The notes: generated from the letters alone by a model not told the origin. A stretch of 64,000 nt of DNA from Azoarcus sp. Aa7 (GCF_014822185.1 NZ_QVLR01000044.1:1-64000), one strand, 5' to 3'; numbered from the stretch's first letter, positions 1-9,952 are shown. Numbers and translations: made by a program.

Positions 1-153
1 GCATATTTAGGCCGTCATGGGAAAGCCTAAATGGAACAATGGGTTACGTGGGTATTGTCGCATCGGAATGGAGCATCGGGAAGCTGCAGCTGAATTCCAT
101 GACGAGGTGCTAAGTTGAGAGGATTGGGGCGCTGACGGCCCGGGACGGATGTC
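1..153. other. Leading non-coding stretch with a small inverted repeat
   Basis: Base composition here is visibly less GC-rich than in the genes that follow. A perfect 7-bp inverted repeat (TTTAGGC at 6-12, GCCTAAA at 25-31, 12-base loop) is present. It lacks a T-run, so it is not a convincing terminator. A frame open from base 3 to a stop at 113 encodes about 36 residues with no recognisable motif; it could be the tail of a gene outside the window or chance. I see no supported gene here. Confidence 0.4.
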
Positions 154-957
154 CTACCACTCGACCTTTTCGACGGTGCCGAGCGAGCGCCCGAGAAAAC
201 GCTCGCCGATGGTCTGGAAGCGCAAGGGCACATCGGTGACGACGAAGCGATAGGCCGTCGGCCCGGCGTGGGTGCTGGCAATGCCGAGTTCCAGCAGCTT
301 GGCGGCCGCCAGTTCCGCCGTCGTGATCGCGGAGTCGACCAGGCGCACGCCCGGGCCGACGACATCACGCAGCAGCGGCTTCAGCAGCGGATAGTGCGTG
401 CAGCCGAGAACGAGGCTGCCGACCTCCTCCGCGAGCACCGGTTTGAGGTATTCCTGCGCCGTCAGCCGCGTCACCGGATGATCCAGCCAGCCCTCCTCGA
501 CCAGCGGTACGAACAGCGGGCAGGCCTGCGAATACACCCGCACGCCGGGATCCAGCGCGTGGATGCGCCGCGCGTAGGCATTGCTGTTGATCGTCGTCGG
601 CGTGCCGATCACGCCGATCCCGCGCCCGTTCGACTCCGCGACGGCCGCATGCGCGCCCGCCTCGATCACGTCGAGCACCGGGATGTCGCGCGCCAGGCGC
701 CGCACCACGTCGGCCGCCACCGCCGCCATCGTGTTGCACGCGACGATCAGCATCTTGACATCCTGCTGCAGCAGGAACTCGGTGATCTGCGCAGTGAAGT
801 GTTCGATCGTCGCGACGGACTTGACGCCGTAGGGCACCCGCGCGGTGTCGCCGAAATACACGATGCGTTCGAGCGGCAGGCGCTCCATCAGGGCACGCAC
901 GACGGTGAGTCCGCCGATGCCGGAATCGAATACGCCTATGGGTCGGGAGGAGTCCAA
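154..957 (-). CDS. murI: Glutamate racemase
   Basis: Cytoplasmic, cofactor-independent interconversion of L- and D-glutamate, supplying D-Glu for peptidoglycan. The 267-residue product is normal length. The N-terminal FDSGIGG motif (10-16) carries the conserved Asp. The two catalytic cysteines sit in ACNTMA (C74) and GCTHYP (C186), so the enzyme should be active. The start is a TTG (complement of 955-957) without an obvious Shine-Dalgarno sequence; it fits the family N-terminus, which begins just before the FDSG strand. It is followed on the same strand upstream by queG, 42 bases away. Confidence 0.95.
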   Translation of the reverse strand: MDSSRPIGVFDSGIGGLTVVRALMERLPLERIVYFGDTARVPYGVKSVATIEHFTAQITEFLLQQDVKMLIVACNTMAAVAADVVRRLARDIPVLDVIEAGAHAAVAESNGRGIGVIGTPTTINSNAYARRIHALDPGVRVYSQACPLFVPLVEEGWLDHPVTRLTAQEYLKPVLAEEVGSLVLGCTHYPLLKPLLRDVVGPGVRLVDSAITTAELAAAKLLELGIASTHAGPTAYRFVVTDVPLRFQTIGERFLGRSLGTVEKVEW

Positions 958-999
958 TGCAGGAACCAGGTCGGGACAAAAACGGATTTTAACGCAAGC

Positions 1000-2094
1000 T
1001 CACGCCTGCCGTAGCCCGTGCCGCGCGAGTGCCCAGGCGACATGCTCGCGCACAAGCGCCGAGGGGTCGTCCGCCCGCGCCCGCAGCGCGGCCAGCACCG
1101 CCGGCGTGCCGGGCGCGTTGCCCAGCGCCACCGCGAGATTGCGCGACCAGCGCTCGAAGCCGATGCGATGGATCGCGCTGCCCGCCATCCGTTCCCGGAA
1201 CTCGCTCTCGCTCCACGCGAACAGCTCTAACAGCTCCGCCTCGTCGAGCCGGTGGCGCGGCGCGAAGTCCGCTTCGGCGCCGAGCTGCGCGAAGCGGTTC
1301 CACGGACACACGAGCTGACAGTCGTCGCAGCCGTAGATGCGGTTACCGATCAGCGGCCGCAACTCCTCGGGAATCGCGCCCTTGAGCTCGATCGTCAGGT
1401 AGGAGATGCAGCGCCGTGCGTCCACCCGATAGGGTGCGACGATGGCACCGGTCGGGCATGCGTCCAGGCAGGCGCGGCAGCTGCCGCAATGCGGCGTCTC
1501 GGGCGCGTCGAGCGGGAGCGGCAGGTCGGTGAAGATCTCGCCGAGGAAGAAATACGAGCCGGCGCGGCGGTTCAGCAGCAGGGTGTGCTTGCCGCGCCAG
1601 CCGAGTCCGGACCGGCTCGCGAGTTCGACCTCGAGCACCGGCGCGGAATCGACGAACACCCGGAAACCGTGCGGCGCCTCGGCAGCGATGCGCTCCGCGA
1701 GTTTCTGCAGGCGGTTGCGCATCAGCTTGTGATAATCGCGCCCCAGCGCGTAGCGCGACACGTAGGCGCGCTGCGGATCGTCCAGCGCCGATTGCGCGTC
1801 GGCCGCGCGGGGCCAGTAGTTCATGCGCACGCTCACGACCCGCAGCGTGCCCGGCACCAGTTCCGCCGGACGCGCCCGCATCATGCCGTGCCGCGCCATA
1901 TAATCCATCTCTCCGTGGAATCCGTCCGCCAGCCAGGCTTCCAGCCCGGGCTCGGCCGACGACAGATCCACACCGGACACGGCCAGGTCGGCGAAGCCCA
2001 GCTCGCCGGCCCACACCTTCATCCGCCCGACGAGCGCGCTCAGGAACGCGTCGGGAGCGACATCCGCAGGGACTTCATCATGATTCACGTTCAT
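1000..2094 (-). CDS. queG: Epoxyqueuosine reductase
   Basis: Last step of queuosine synthesis in tRNA: cobalamin- and 4Fe-4S-dependent reduction of epoxyqueuosine. The 364-residue product shows the two ferredoxin-like clusters, CGSCRACLDACP and, about 45 residues later, CDDCQLVCPWN. A HEAT-like, Ala/Leu/Arg-rich tail follows. The same frame stays open upstream to 2271, but that stretch is antisense to tsaE and has low-quality sequence. The start at 2094 (MNVNHDE) puts the family N-terminal helix (MKVWAGELGF) at the expected position. This start overlaps the divergent tsaE start by 15 bases. Confidence 0.93.
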   Translation of the reverse strand: MNVNHDEVPADVAPDAFLSALVGRMKVWAGELGFADLAVSGVDLSSAEPGLEAWLADGFHGEMDYMARHGMMRARPAELVPGTLRVVSVRMNYWPRAADAQSALDDPQRAYVSRYALGRDYHKLMRNRLQKLAERIAAEAPHGFRVFVDSAPVLEVELASRSGLGWRGKHTLLLNRRAGSYFFLGEIFTDLPLPLDAPETPHCGSCRACLDACPTGAIVAPYRVDARRCISYLTIELKGAIPEELRPLIGNRIYGCDDCQLVCPWNRFAQLGAEADFAPRHRLDEAELLELFAWSESEFRERMAGSAIHRIGFERWSRNLAVALGNAPGTPAVLAALRARADDPSALVREHVAWALARHGLRQA

Positions 2095-2592
2095 CACCGG
2101 GCAGATGATAGCAGCCCGCTCTCGGCGCACCTCGACGACGAATCCGACACCACAACCGCGGGCGCAGCCCTCGCAGCGGCCCTGCACGCGGGCCTCGTGA
2201 TCTACCTGCGCGGCGACCTCGGTGCCGGCAAGACGACCCTGGTTCGAGGGGCGCTGCGTGCCCTCGGTCACGACGGAAAGGTGAAAAGTCCGACGTACAC
2301 CTTGATTGAACCTTATATTGTTTCTAGATTACACTTATATCACTTTGATTTTTATCGCTTCGCAGTCCCAGAAGAATATCTGGAAGCAGGGCTGGACGAG
2401 TATTTCGACGGAAACGGGGTATGTCTGGTCGAATGGCCGGACAAGGCGATGCCTTACATTGCCGCACCGGACCTCGAAATCCGCCTCACCGTATCCGGCC
2501 CGGGCCGGCGCCTCGAAGCGCTGGCACTGACGGAGGCAGGACGGACATGCATACGCAAACTGGATTCGGAGCTGACCCGGAACCCGACATGA
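2080..2592 (+). CDS. tsaE: tRNA threonylcarbamoyladenosine biosynthesis ATPase TsaE
   Basis: P-loop ATPase that works with TsaB and TsaD in t6A37 tRNA modification. The 170-residue product has Walker A GDLGAGKTT and the family signatures SPTYTL, YHFDFYR and CLVEWP. The only reasonable start is ATG 2080, inside the head of divergent queG. The codons from about 2281 to 2400 are strikingly unlike the rest of the window (AGA, two TTA, many ATT/TTT/TAT), yet they encode the conserved family block. The stop (2590-2592) lies within amiC, suggesting coupled translation. The pairing tsaE-amiC is common in proteobacteria. Confidence 0.94.
   Translation: MIHVHHRADDSSPLSAHLDDESDTTTAGAALAAALHAGLVIYLRGDLGAGKTTLVRGALRALGHDGKVKSPTYTLIEPYIVSRLHLYHFDFYRFAVPEEYLEAGLDEYFDGNGVCLVEWPDKAMPYIAAPDLEIRLTVSGPGRRLEALALTEAGRTCIRKLDSELTRNPT
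2302..2330 (+). promoter_or_regulatory. Promoter-like sequence inside tsaE
   Basis: TTGATT at 2302-2307 and TAGATT at 2325-2330 are separated by exactly 17 bases, matching sigma-70 spacing with 4 of 6 consensus bases in each box. It lies in the AT-rich islet and would point at amiC. This is sequence resemblance only; AT-rich DNA produces such matches by chance. Confidence 0.3.
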
Positions 2593-3905
2593 CTGCCGCG
2601 CCCGGCGTGACGCGACGCGACCTGCTGAAATTCGCCGGAGCGACGCTGGCGCTGCTCGTCAGCCCGGTCGGCATGGCCGCAACCAGCCTCCTCGCGGTTC
2701 GCGTGTGGCCCGCAGAGGAATACACGCGCGTCACGATCGAAGGGAACTCGCAGCTCAAGTTCACCCACCTGCTCGTCACCGACCCGCACCGCCTCGTCGT
2801 CGACCTCGAAGGGGTCGAGTTCGACAGCGTGCTGCAGTCGCTGCCGTCCAAGGTGCTCGACTCCGACCCGTACATCAAGCTGATCCGCGCCGGCCGCAAC
2901 CGCCCCGGGGTCGTGCGCCTGGTCGTCGAACTGAAGAGCGAGATCAACCCGCAGGTATTCACGCTGGCGCCGGTCGGCAACTACGGCCACCGCCTCGTGG
3001 TCGACCTGTACCCCAAGACGCCGGTCGATCCGCTGCTTGCCCTGATCGAGAAATCCTCGCCGATGGATGCCGCGGCGGGGCAGACGGGCGACACCCAGAC
3101 TTCCGCCGACGCGCCCGCACAGATCGCGCGCCCCGACCAGGCCGAGCAGGCGTCCGGCACACGACGTTCCGCGCGCCCGGCCGCCAACCGCCTCGTCACG
3201 ATCGTGCTCGACCCCGGCCACGGCGGCGAAGATCCGGGCGCGGTCGGCGCACGCGGCAGCTACGAAAAGAACGTCACGCTGTCGATCGCACGCCGCCTGA
3301 AGCGGAAGATCGACGCCGAACCGAACATGCGCGCCGTACTCACGCGCGACGGCGACTACTTCGTGCCGCTGGGCCAGCGCGTCACGCGCGCGCGGCGCGT
3401 GCAGTCCGACCTCTTCGTATCGATCCACGCCGACGCCTTCGTGCGCCCCGATGCGCGCGGCAGTTCCGTCTTCGTCCTGTCCGAAAGCGGCGCATCGAGT
3501 TCGGCCGCGCGTTGGCTCGCGCAGAAGGAAAACGACGCCGACCTCATCGGCGGCGTAAATCTCGCCAAGCAGGACGGTCACCTCGCCCGCACGCTGCTCG
3601 ACCTGTCGCAGACCGCGACGATCAACGACAGTCTCAAGCTGGGCAAGGCCGTGCTCAACGAACTGGGCGACATCAACAAGCTGCACAAGGCGCACGTCGA
3701 ACAGGCCGGCTTCGCCGTGCTGAAAGCCCCGGACATTCCCTCCATCCTCGTGGAAACGGCATTCATCAGCAATCCCGAGGAAGAGCAGCGGCTCAACGAC
3801 GAGGCCTATCAGGACAAGATGGCGAACGCGATCCTGCGCGGGCTGCGGATCTATTTCCGCGACAACCCGCCGCTCGGCCGCACCAAGATCGCACAGCTGG
3901 ATTGA
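2547..3905 (+). CDS. amiC: N-acetylmuramoyl-L-alanine amidase AmiC-type
   Basis: Periplasmic zinc amidase that cleaves the stem peptide from peptidoglycan during daughter-cell separation. The product is about 452 residues. A twin-arginine signal (TRRDLLKFAG, then a hydrophobic run ending at MAA) is followed by an AMIN domain, a Pro/Ala/Gln-rich linker and an Amidase_3 domain. Zinc ligands and the catalytic Glu are visible in DPGHGG, SYEKN, SIHAD and VETAFIS. ATG 2547 is chosen because GGAGG lies at about the right distance (2532-2536). ATG 2589, which overlaps the tsaE stop, is an alternative and still keeps the Tat signal. Confidence 0.93.
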   Translation: MHTQTGFGADPEPDMTAAPGVTRRDLLKFAGATLALLVSPVGMAATSLLAVRVWPAEEYTRVTIEGNSQLKFTHLLVTDPHRLVVDLEGVEFDSVLQSLPSKVLDSDPYIKLIRAGRNRPGVVRLVVELKSEINPQVFTLAPVGNYGHRLVVDLYPKTPVDPLLALIEKSSPMDAAAGQTGDTQTSADAPAQIARPDQAEQASGTRRSARPAANRLVTIVLDPGHGGEDPGAVGARGSYEKNVTLSIARRLKRKIDAEPNMRAVLTRDGDYFVPLGQRVTRARRVQSDLFVSIHADAFVRPDARGSSVFVLSESGASSSAARWLAQKENDADLIGGVNLAKQDGHLARTLLDLSQTATINDSLKLGKAVLNELGDINKLHKAHVEQAGFAVLKAPDIPSILVETAFISNPEEEQRLNDEAYQDKMANAILRGLRIYFRDNPPLGRTKIAQLD

Positions 3906-3977
3906 TTCGCCGGGACCCGCCGTGAAGGCGGTACGGGCGACCGCCTCCCGCGTCCGCCGCACCCGCAAGCACCTTCT

Positions 3978-4027
3978 GCGCCCGCCCCCCAGAGCGGGCG
4001 CGTTGCCGTTATAATTACGGCTTTTTT
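3978..4027 (+). terminator. Tandem hairpins ending in a T-run after amiC
   Basis: GCGCCCGC (3978-3985) pairs with GCGGGCGC (3994-4001). A second hairpin, GCCGT / ACGGC (4005-4009 and 4017-4021), is followed by six T. This resembles an intrinsic terminator for amiC. The loop of the second hairpin contains TATAAT (4010-4015), so the same bases could instead be a -10 box for ribF, although I see no good -35. Confidence 0.45.
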
Positions 4028-4036
4028 CAGGCGGTT

Positions 4037-4987
4037 ATGCAGGTTTTTCGCGGGATTCCCGGGCACGCCGCACGACCCTCGGTGCTCACCATCGGCAACT
4101 TCGACGGCGTGCATCGCGGCCACCAGGCGCTGCTCCAGATGCTCATCGACACCGCGCGCGCAATGTCGCTGCCGGCGGTGGTGATGACCTTCGAGCCCCA
4201 TCCACGTGAATACTTCTCGCCCGGCGATGCCCCCGCCCGCCTCGCCTCGCTGCGCGAAAAGCTGCTGCTGCTCACCGCGGCCGGCGTCGACCGCGTACAC
4301 GTCTGCCGTTTCGACGCCCGCTTCGCAGCGGTGACCGCCGACCAGTTCATCGACGACATCCTCGTGCGTGGTCTCGGCGTGCGCCATCTCATCATCGGCG
4401 ACGACTTCCGCTTCGGCGCGCGCCGCCAGGGCGACTTCGCGCTGCTCGAGGCGCGCGGCGCGCAACAGGGTTTCGCCGTCGAGGCGATGCACACGCTCGA
4501 CGTGGCCGGCGAGCGCGCATCCAGCTCGGCCGTGCGCGAGGCGCTCGCCGAAGGCGATCTCACCCACGCCGCGCGCCTCCTCGGACGCCCCTACAGCATC
4601 GCCGGCCGCGTGATCCGTGGCGACCGGATCGGCCGCCAGCTCGGCTTCCCGACCGCCAACATCCAGATGAAGCACCGCCGCCCCGCGCTCGCCGGCGTGT
4701 TCGCGGTCAGCGTCGAAGGCCTGGGCGAGACGCCGGTCGCCGGCGTCGCGAACATCGGGGTACGGCCGTCCGTGACCAGTGCCGGCAAGCCCACGCTCGA
4801 GGTGCACCTCTTCGACTGGCACCGCGACTGCTACGACGCCCACCTGCGCGTGCATTTCCTCAACAAGTTGCGCGACGAGGCGAAGTTCGCTTCCCTCGAC
4901 GCCCTCAAGGCCCAGATCGCCAAGGACGCGGCCGACGCCCGCGCCTGGTTCGTCGACAACCCGATCTGCCCCTCTAATTGCCCCTGA
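4037..4987 (+). CDS. ribF: Bifunctional riboflavin kinase / FAD synthetase
   Basis: Phosphorylates riboflavin to FMN, then adenylylates it to FAD in the cytoplasm. The product has 316 residues. The N-terminal nucleotidyltransferase domain begins with IGNFDGVHRGH. The C-terminal riboflavin kinase domain carries GRQLGFPTANI and GVANIGVRP. It starts the conserved block ribF-ileS-lspA-fkpB-ispH, with ileS beginning 24 bases downstream. Confidence 0.96.
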   Translation: MQVFRGIPGHAARPSVLTIGNFDGVHRGHQALLQMLIDTARAMSLPAVVMTFEPHPREYFSPGDAPARLASLREKLLLLTAAGVDRVHVCRFDARFAAVTADQFIDDILVRGLGVRHLIIGDDFRFGARRQGDFALLEARGAQQGFAVEAMHTLDVAGERASSSAVREALAEGDLTHAARLLGRPYSIAGRVIRGDRIGRQLGFPTANIQMKHRRPALAGVFAVSVEGLGETPVAGVANIGVRPSVTSAGKPTLEVHLFDWHRDCYDAHLRVHFLNKLRDEAKFASLDALKAQIAKDAADARAWFVDNPICPSNCP

Positions 4988-5011
4988 TCGCCACCGAGGC
5001 CCGAACCCACC

Positions 5012-7831
5012 ATGGCTGACTACCGCAAGACGCTCAACCTGCCCGATACCCCCTTCCCGATGCGCGGCGACCTCGCCAAGCGGGAGCCGGGCTGGATCGC
5101 CGTATGGCAGCAGAAGAAGCTCTACCAGAAGATCCGCAAGGCCGCGGCCGGCCGGCCCAAGTTCGTCCTGCACGACGGCCCCCCGTACGCGAACGGCGAC
5201 ATCCACATCGGCCACGCGGTGAACAAGATCCTCAAGGACATCATCGTCCGCTCCAAGACCATGGCGGGTTTCGACGCCCCCTACGTGCCGGGCTGGGACT
5301 GCCATGGCCTGCCGATCGAGCACCAGATCGAGAAGCAGCACGGCAAACACCTGCCGGCCGACCGCGCGCGCGAACTGTGCCGCGAGTATGCGGGCGAGCA
5401 GATCGAGCGCCAGAAGAAGGACTTCATCCGCCTCGGCGTGCTCGGCGACTGGGACAACCCCTACCGCACGATGCAGTTCTCCAACGAGGCCGACGAGATC
5501 CGCGCGCTCGGCAACATGTACCGCAAGGGCTTCCTGTTCAAGGGCCTGAAGCCGGTTAACTGGTGCTTCGACTGCGGCTCGGCGCTGGCCGAGGCAGAAG
5601 TCGAATACCAGGACAAGAAGTCGCCAGCGGTGGACGTTGGCTTCCCGCTCGCCGACGCCGACCGGTCGAAGCTCGCGCATGCATTCGGTCTCGACACCCT
5701 GCCGGAACAGTCCGTCCACATCGTGATCTGGACCACGACGCCCTGGACGATTCCGTCCAACCAGGCGCTCAACGTGCATCCCGAACTGATGTACGAACTG
5801 ATCGAAACGCCGAAGGGCCTGCTGATCCTCGCCGCCGAGCTGCGCGCATCGGCCCTCGAACGCTACCAGCTCGACGGCCGCGTGCTCGCCGCCGCCCGCG
5901 GCGTCGCGCTCGATCGCATCCAGTTCCGCCACCCGTTCTACGACCGCGTCTCGCCCGTCTTCCTCGGCGACTACGTCGCGGCCGACGCCGGTACCGGCAT
6001 CGTGCATAGCGCGCCCGCCTACGGCCTGGACGACTTCCAGTCCTGCATGCGCTACGGCATGCGCAACGACGACATCCTCAACCCGGTGCAGGGCGACGGC
6101 GTGTTCCACGAAAGCCTGCCCTTCTTCGGCGGCCTGTCGGTGTGGGACGCCAACCCCAAGATCGTCGAGAAGCTCGCCGAGGTCGGCAGCCTGTTCGCCT
6201 CGGGCAACCTCACGCACAGCTACATGCACTGCTGGCGCCACAAGACGCCGGTGATCTACCGCGCCACGACGCAATGGTTCGTCGGTATGGACCGCCTGCC
6301 CGGCCGCGACGCGGTCGAGCCGGGCGCGCCGACGCTGCGCGAACTGGCCCTCAAGGCCATCGACGAGACCCAGTTCTTCCCGTCCTGGGGCAAGGCCCGC
6401 CTGCACTCGATGATCGCCAACCGCCCCGACTGGTGCGTGTCGCGCCAGCGCAACTGGGGTGTGCCGATCCCGCTGTTCCTCGACAAGGAAACCGGCGAGC
6501 CGCATCCGAGGAGCCTCGAACTGCTCGAAGACGTCGCCAAGCGCGTCGAGAAGGAAGGCATCGACGCCTGGTTCAAGCTCGACCCGACCGAACTCCTCGG
6601 CGCCGAGGCCGCGCAGTACGACAAGATGCGCGACACGCTCGACGTCTGGTTCGACTCCGGCACCACGCACTGGACGGTGCTGCGCGGCTCGCACGCCGAC
6701 GTCAGCCGCTGGCCCGCCGACCTCTACCTCGAAGGCTCGGACCAGCACCGCGGCTGGTTCCACTCGTCGCTGCTCACCGGCTGCGCGGTCGACGGCCGCG
6801 CGCCCTACGACGGCCTGCTGACCCACGGCTTCGTCGTCGACGGCCAGGGCAAGAAGATGTCCAAGTCCAAGGGCAACGTGGTCGCGCCGCAGGAAGTCTC
6901 CGACAAGCTCGGCGCCGAAATCCTGCGCCTGTGGGTCGCCGCGACGGATTACTCGGGCGAGCTGACGATCTCGAAGGAGATCCTCGACCGCGTCGTCGAA
7001 GTCTATCGCCGCCTGCGCAACACGCTGCGCTTCCTGCTCGCCAATACCGCCGACTTCGACATCGAGAAGGACGGCGTGCCGGTCGAGCAGTGGCTAGACA
7101 TCGACCACTACGCCCTCGCACTCACGCAGCGCCTGCAGGAACAGGTCACCGGGGACTACGCGCGCTACGAATTCCACAAGATCGTCCAGGCGCTGCAGAA
7201 CTTCGCCGCGGAAGACCTCGGCGCGTTCTACCTCGACATCCTCAAGGACCGCCTGTATACGACCCAGGCGGACTCGCGCGCGCGCCGCGCCGCGCAGACC
7301 GCGCTGTGGCACATCACCCAGGCGATCACCCGCATGATGGCGCCGATCCTCGCCTTCACCGCCGAGGAAATCTGGCACCTCATCGGCAAGGACAGCGAGG
7401 ACAGCGTCATGCTGCACACCTGGCACGAATTGCCCGCGCTTGCCGACAGCGAAGCGCTGGTCGCCCGCTGGACGCTGATCCGCGAGGAGCGCGCGAAGGT
7501 GCAGAAGGTCCTCGAAGGCCTGCGCACCGAAGGCAGGATCGGCTCCTCGCTGCAGGCCGAAGTCGTCGTGCGCGCGAGCGGCGCGACGTACGACGCGCTG
7601 GCGAGCCTTGGCGACGATCTGCGCTTCGTGCTGATCACCTCGCGCGCCGAGCTCGTGCGCGCCGCCGACGAGGCGGCCGAGGGCGTCGACGCGGGCTCGT
7701 CGGCACACGCCAAGTGCGGCCGTTGCTGGCACTTCCGCGCGGACGTCGGCAGCCACGCCGACCACCCGGAACTGTGCGGCCGCTGCCACGACAACCTGTT
7801 CGGTGCCGGGGAAACGCGCGTCCATGCGTGA
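5012..7831 (+). CDS. ileS: Isoleucyl-tRNA synthetase
   Basis: Class I synthetase charging tRNA-Ile, 939 residues, normal length. Visible motifs are the HIGH signature in [12 protein letters not shown], the KMSKS signature in [10 protein letters not shown], and the C-terminal zinc finger with two CxxC-type pairs (CGRCWHF, CGRCHDN). The stop overlaps the lspA start, in keeping with the conserved operon. Several long frames on the opposite strand are codon-bias shadows. Confidence 0.98.
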   Translation: MADYRKTLNLPDTPFPMRGDLAKREPGWIAVWQQKKLYQKIRKAAAGRPKFVLHDGPPYANGDIHIGHAVNKILKDIIVRSKTMAGFDAPYVPGWDCHGLPIEHQIEKQHGKHLPADRARELCREYAGEQIERQKKDFIRLGVLGDWDNPYRTMQFSNEADEIRALGNMYRKGFLFKGLKPVNWCFDCGSALAEAEVEYQDKKSPAVDVGFPLADADRSKLAHAFGLDTLPEQSVHIVIWTTTPWTIPSNQALNVHPELMYELIETPKGLLILAAELRASALERYQLDGRVLAAARGVALDRIQFRHPFYDRVSPVFLGDYVAADAGTGIVHSAPAYGLDDFQSCMRYGMRNDDILNPVQGDGVFHESLPFFGGLSVWDANPKIVEKLAEVGSLFASGNLTHSYMHCWRHKTPVIYRATTQWFVGMDRLPGRDAVEPGAPTLRELALKAIDETQFFPSWGKARLHSMIANRPDWCVSRQRNWGVPIPLFLDKETGEPHPRSLELLEDVAKRVEKEGIDAWFKLDPTELLGAEAAQYDKMRDTLDVWFDSGTTHWTVLRGSHADVSRWPADLYLEGSDQHRGWFHSSLLTGCAVDGRAPYDGLLTHGFVVDGQGKKMSKSKGNVVAPQEVSDKLGAEILRLWVAATDYSGELTISKEILDRVVEVYRRLRNTLRFLLANTADFDIEKDGVPVEQWLDIDHYALALTQRLQEQVTGDYARYEFHKIVQALQNFAAEDLGAFYLDILKDRLYTTQADSRARRAAQTALWHITQAITRMMAPILAFTAEEIWHLIGKDSEDSVMLHTWHELPALADSEALVARWTLIREERAKVQKVLEGLRTEGRIGSSLQAEVVVRASGATYDALASLGDDLRFVLITSRAELVRAADEAAEGVDAGSSAHAKCGRCWHFRADVGSHADHPELCGRCHDNLFGAGETRVHA

Positions 7832-8363
7832 TTCCGCCGCAGCCCCGCAAGCGGCCCGCGGCGCCCCCGCGCTGACGCGCCGCTTCTTCGGCTGGCTCGA
7901 ACTCGCGGCGCTGGTGATCGGCCTGGACCAGCTGACGAAATGGCTCGCGCTGTCGAAGCTCGAATTCGGCGAGGCCATTCCGGTGACGGGCTTCTTCCAG
8001 CTCGTGCTGGTCTACAACCCGGGCGCGGCGTTCAGCTTCCTCGCCGACCACTCCGGCTGGCAGCGCTGGTTCTTCGTCGTCCTCGCCCTGGGCGTGTGCG
8101 GCTGGCTCCTCGCACTGCTGCGCCAGCACCAGCGCGAGACGCTCCTGCCGCTCGCCTTCAGCCTGCTGATCGGCGGGGCGCTGGGCAACGTGATCGACCG
8201 CCTCGTGCACGGCGCCGTCGTCGATTTCCTCTATTTCCACATCGGTCGCTATGGCTGGCCGGCCTTCAACGTGGCGGACTCGGCGATCACCGTCGGCGTC
8301 GCCCTGATGCTGTGGGCGCAGCTCCGCGCACCGCGCAACACCACTCCGGAGAACCCCTCGTGA
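7824..8363 (+). CDS. lspA: Lipoprotein signal peptidase (signal peptidase II)
   Basis: Inner-membrane aspartyl protease that cuts prolipoproteins before the lipidated Cys. The 179-residue product has four hydrophobic segments. The conserved blocks are [21 protein letters not shown] and FNVADS; the last two carry the catalytic Asp pair. ATG 7824 overlaps the ileS stop (7829-7831); an in-frame ATG at 7803 lies inside ileS and is less likely. The stop shares bases with the next start (GTGA at 8360). Confidence 0.95.
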   Translation: MRDSAAAPQAARGAPALTRRFFGWLELAALVIGLDQLTKWLALSKLEFGEAIPVTGFFQLVLVYNPGAAFSFLADHSGWQRWFFVVLALGVCGWLLALLRQHQRETLLPLAFSLLIGGALGNVIDRLVHGAVVDFLYFHIGRYGWPAFNVADSAITVGVALMLWAQLRAPRNTTPENPS

Positions 8364-8788
8364 CGCAGACCGTCCAACAGAACAGCCTCGTAACGCTGCA
8401 CTACCGCATTGCACTGGAAAACGGCCAACCGCTCATCAGCACCTTCGAGGGCACACCCGCGACGCTGCAGCTCGGCTGCGGCGACCTGCTCCCTAGTCTC
8501 GAGCGCGTGCTCGAAGGCCTCGAAGTCGGCACCCGCCAGCAGTTCACGCTGGCGCCGGAACAGGCCTTCGGCCCCTACAACCCGGACCTCGTCGAACACG
8601 TCAAGCGCGAACACATGCCCGACGAGGAGATCGAGCCGATGACGATCATGGAGTTCGGCGCACCGGACGGCACCCGCTACTCCGGCCTCGTACGCGAGAT
8701 CGACGACGTCCGCGCGATCGTCGACTTCAACCACCCGCTCGCCGGCAAGACCATCCGCTTCGAGGTGGACATCATCGGCGTTCTCTGA
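8360..8788 (+). CDS. fkpB: FKBP-type peptidyl-prolyl isomerase, SlpA/FkpB type
   Basis: Small cytoplasmic prolyl isomerase/chaperone of 142 residues. It has a split FKBP fold ([12 protein letters not shown] at the start, [13 protein letters not shown] at the end) around an insert-in-flap region containing [13 protein letters not shown]. The GTG start overlaps the lspA stop by four bases. The position between lspA and ispH is the same as in Escherichia coli. Confidence 0.93.
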   Translation: MTQTVQQNSLVTLHYRIALENGQPLISTFEGTPATLQLGCGDLLPSLERVLEGLEVGTRQQFTLAPEQAFGPYNPDLVEHVKREHMPDEEIEPMTIMEFGAPDGTRYSGLVREIDDVRAIVDFNHPLAGKTIRFEVDIIGVL

Positions 8789-8831
8789 GGCCCCCAGGCG
8801 CCCCGCCCCCGACCCCGACACAGAGACCACA

Positions 8832-9770
8832 ATGAACGACCCTGAAATCCTGCTCGCCAACCCGCGCGGCTTCTGCGCCGGCGTGGAACGGGCGATCGAA
8901 ATCGTCGAGCGCGCGCTGGAACGCTTCGGCGCACCGATCTACGTGCGCCACGAAGTCGTGCACAACAAGTTCGTCGTCGACAGCCTGCGCGCCAAGGGCG
9001 CCGTGTTCGTCGAGGAACTCGACGAGGTGCCGGCGGGCAACACCGTCATCTTCAGCGCCCACGGCGTGCCGCAGGCGGTGCGCACGGAGGCCGAGAAGCG
9101 CGGCCTGCGCGTGTTCGACGCCACCTGCCCGCTCGTCACCAAGGTGCACATCGAAGTCGCCCGCATGCGCGAGCAGGGCCGCGAGATCGTCATGATCGGG
9201 CACAAGGGCCACCCCGAGGTCGAAGGCACGATGGGCCAGGTGAAGGACGGCATCCACCTCGTCGAAAAGGTCGAAGACGTTGCGACGCTGCAGGTCGCCG
9301 ACCCGGAACAGCTCGCCTACGTCACCCAGACCACCCTCTCGGTGGACGACGCGGCCACTCTCGTCGCCGCCCTGCGCGAACGCTTCCCGGCCATCGTCGG
9401 ACCGAAGAAGGACGACATCTGCTACGCAACGCAGAACCGGCAGGACGCCGTGAAGTTCATGGCGCCACGCGTCGACATCGTCTTCGTCGTCGGCTCGCGC
9501 AACAGCTCGAATTCCAACCGCCTGCGCGAAGTGGCGGAACTGCTCGGCGTGCCCGCCCACCTCATCGACAACGCCGACGGCATCGACCCGGCCTGGCTCG
9601 ACGGCAGGAAGCGCATCGGCGTGACGGCCGGCGCCTCAGCGCCGGAAGTGCTCGTCGATGCCGTCATCGAGCGCCTCAAGGCATTGGGCGGCGGTTCGGT
9701 ACGGACCCTTGAAGGGGTCCCCGAGCGCGTCACATTCCCGCTGCCCAAGGAACTGCAGGCCGGCACCTGA
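8832..9770 (+). CDS. ispH: 4-hydroxy-3-methylbut-2-enyl diphosphate reductase
   Basis: Last enzyme of the non-mevalonate pathway; an iron-sulfur enzyme making IPP and DMAPP. The product has 312 residues. Its three cluster cysteines sit in [16 protein letters not shown] and DDICYATQN. The acid catalyst Glu is in [10 protein letters not shown], and the TQTT and NSSNSNRL motifs are present. It works with dxs (16.7 kb), ispA and ispB in this window. Confidence 0.97.
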   Translation: MNDPEILLANPRGFCAGVERAIEIVERALERFGAPIYVRHEVVHNKFVVDSLRAKGAVFVEELDEVPAGNTVIFSAHGVPQAVRTEAEKRGLRVFDATCPLVTKVHIEVARMREQGREIVMIGHKGHPEVEGTMGQVKDGIHLVEKVEDVATLQVADPEQLAYVTQTTLSVDDAATLVAALRERFPAIVGPKKDDICYATQNRQDAVKFMAPRVDIVFVVGSRNSSNSNRLREVAELLGVPAHLIDNADGIDPAWLDGRKRIGVTAGASAPEVLVDAVIERLKALGGGSVRTLEGVPERVTFPLPKELQAGT

Positions 9771-9952
9771 ACGTGCGGGCGCCGCGGCCGCGCACATGTT
9801 GCCAAGCCGCGCGCACGCAGGCTAAATATGCCGTCGTCGAGCATCGTGCGCCGCAGAATCCGGCCCGTGCTCCCCGCCGTACGCATACGCCGCGCTGTCC
9901 GTGCTCAACTCGGGGGCCGGAGAAATCCAGCCCCCCGGGAGTCCCTGCCGCA

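Noticed and set aside
4010-4015. TATAAT as a ribF promoter -10
   Set aside because: No -35 box is present at 16-18 bases, and the motif is the loop of a short hairpin followed by six T, so a terminator reading is at least as good.
3851-6826. A 991-codon open frame on the minus strand opposite ribF and ileS
   Set aside because: It lies antisense to two unambiguous conserved genes and its translation has no recognisable motif, only Arg/Ala/Val/Glu-rich text typical of a mirrored high-GC coding frame.
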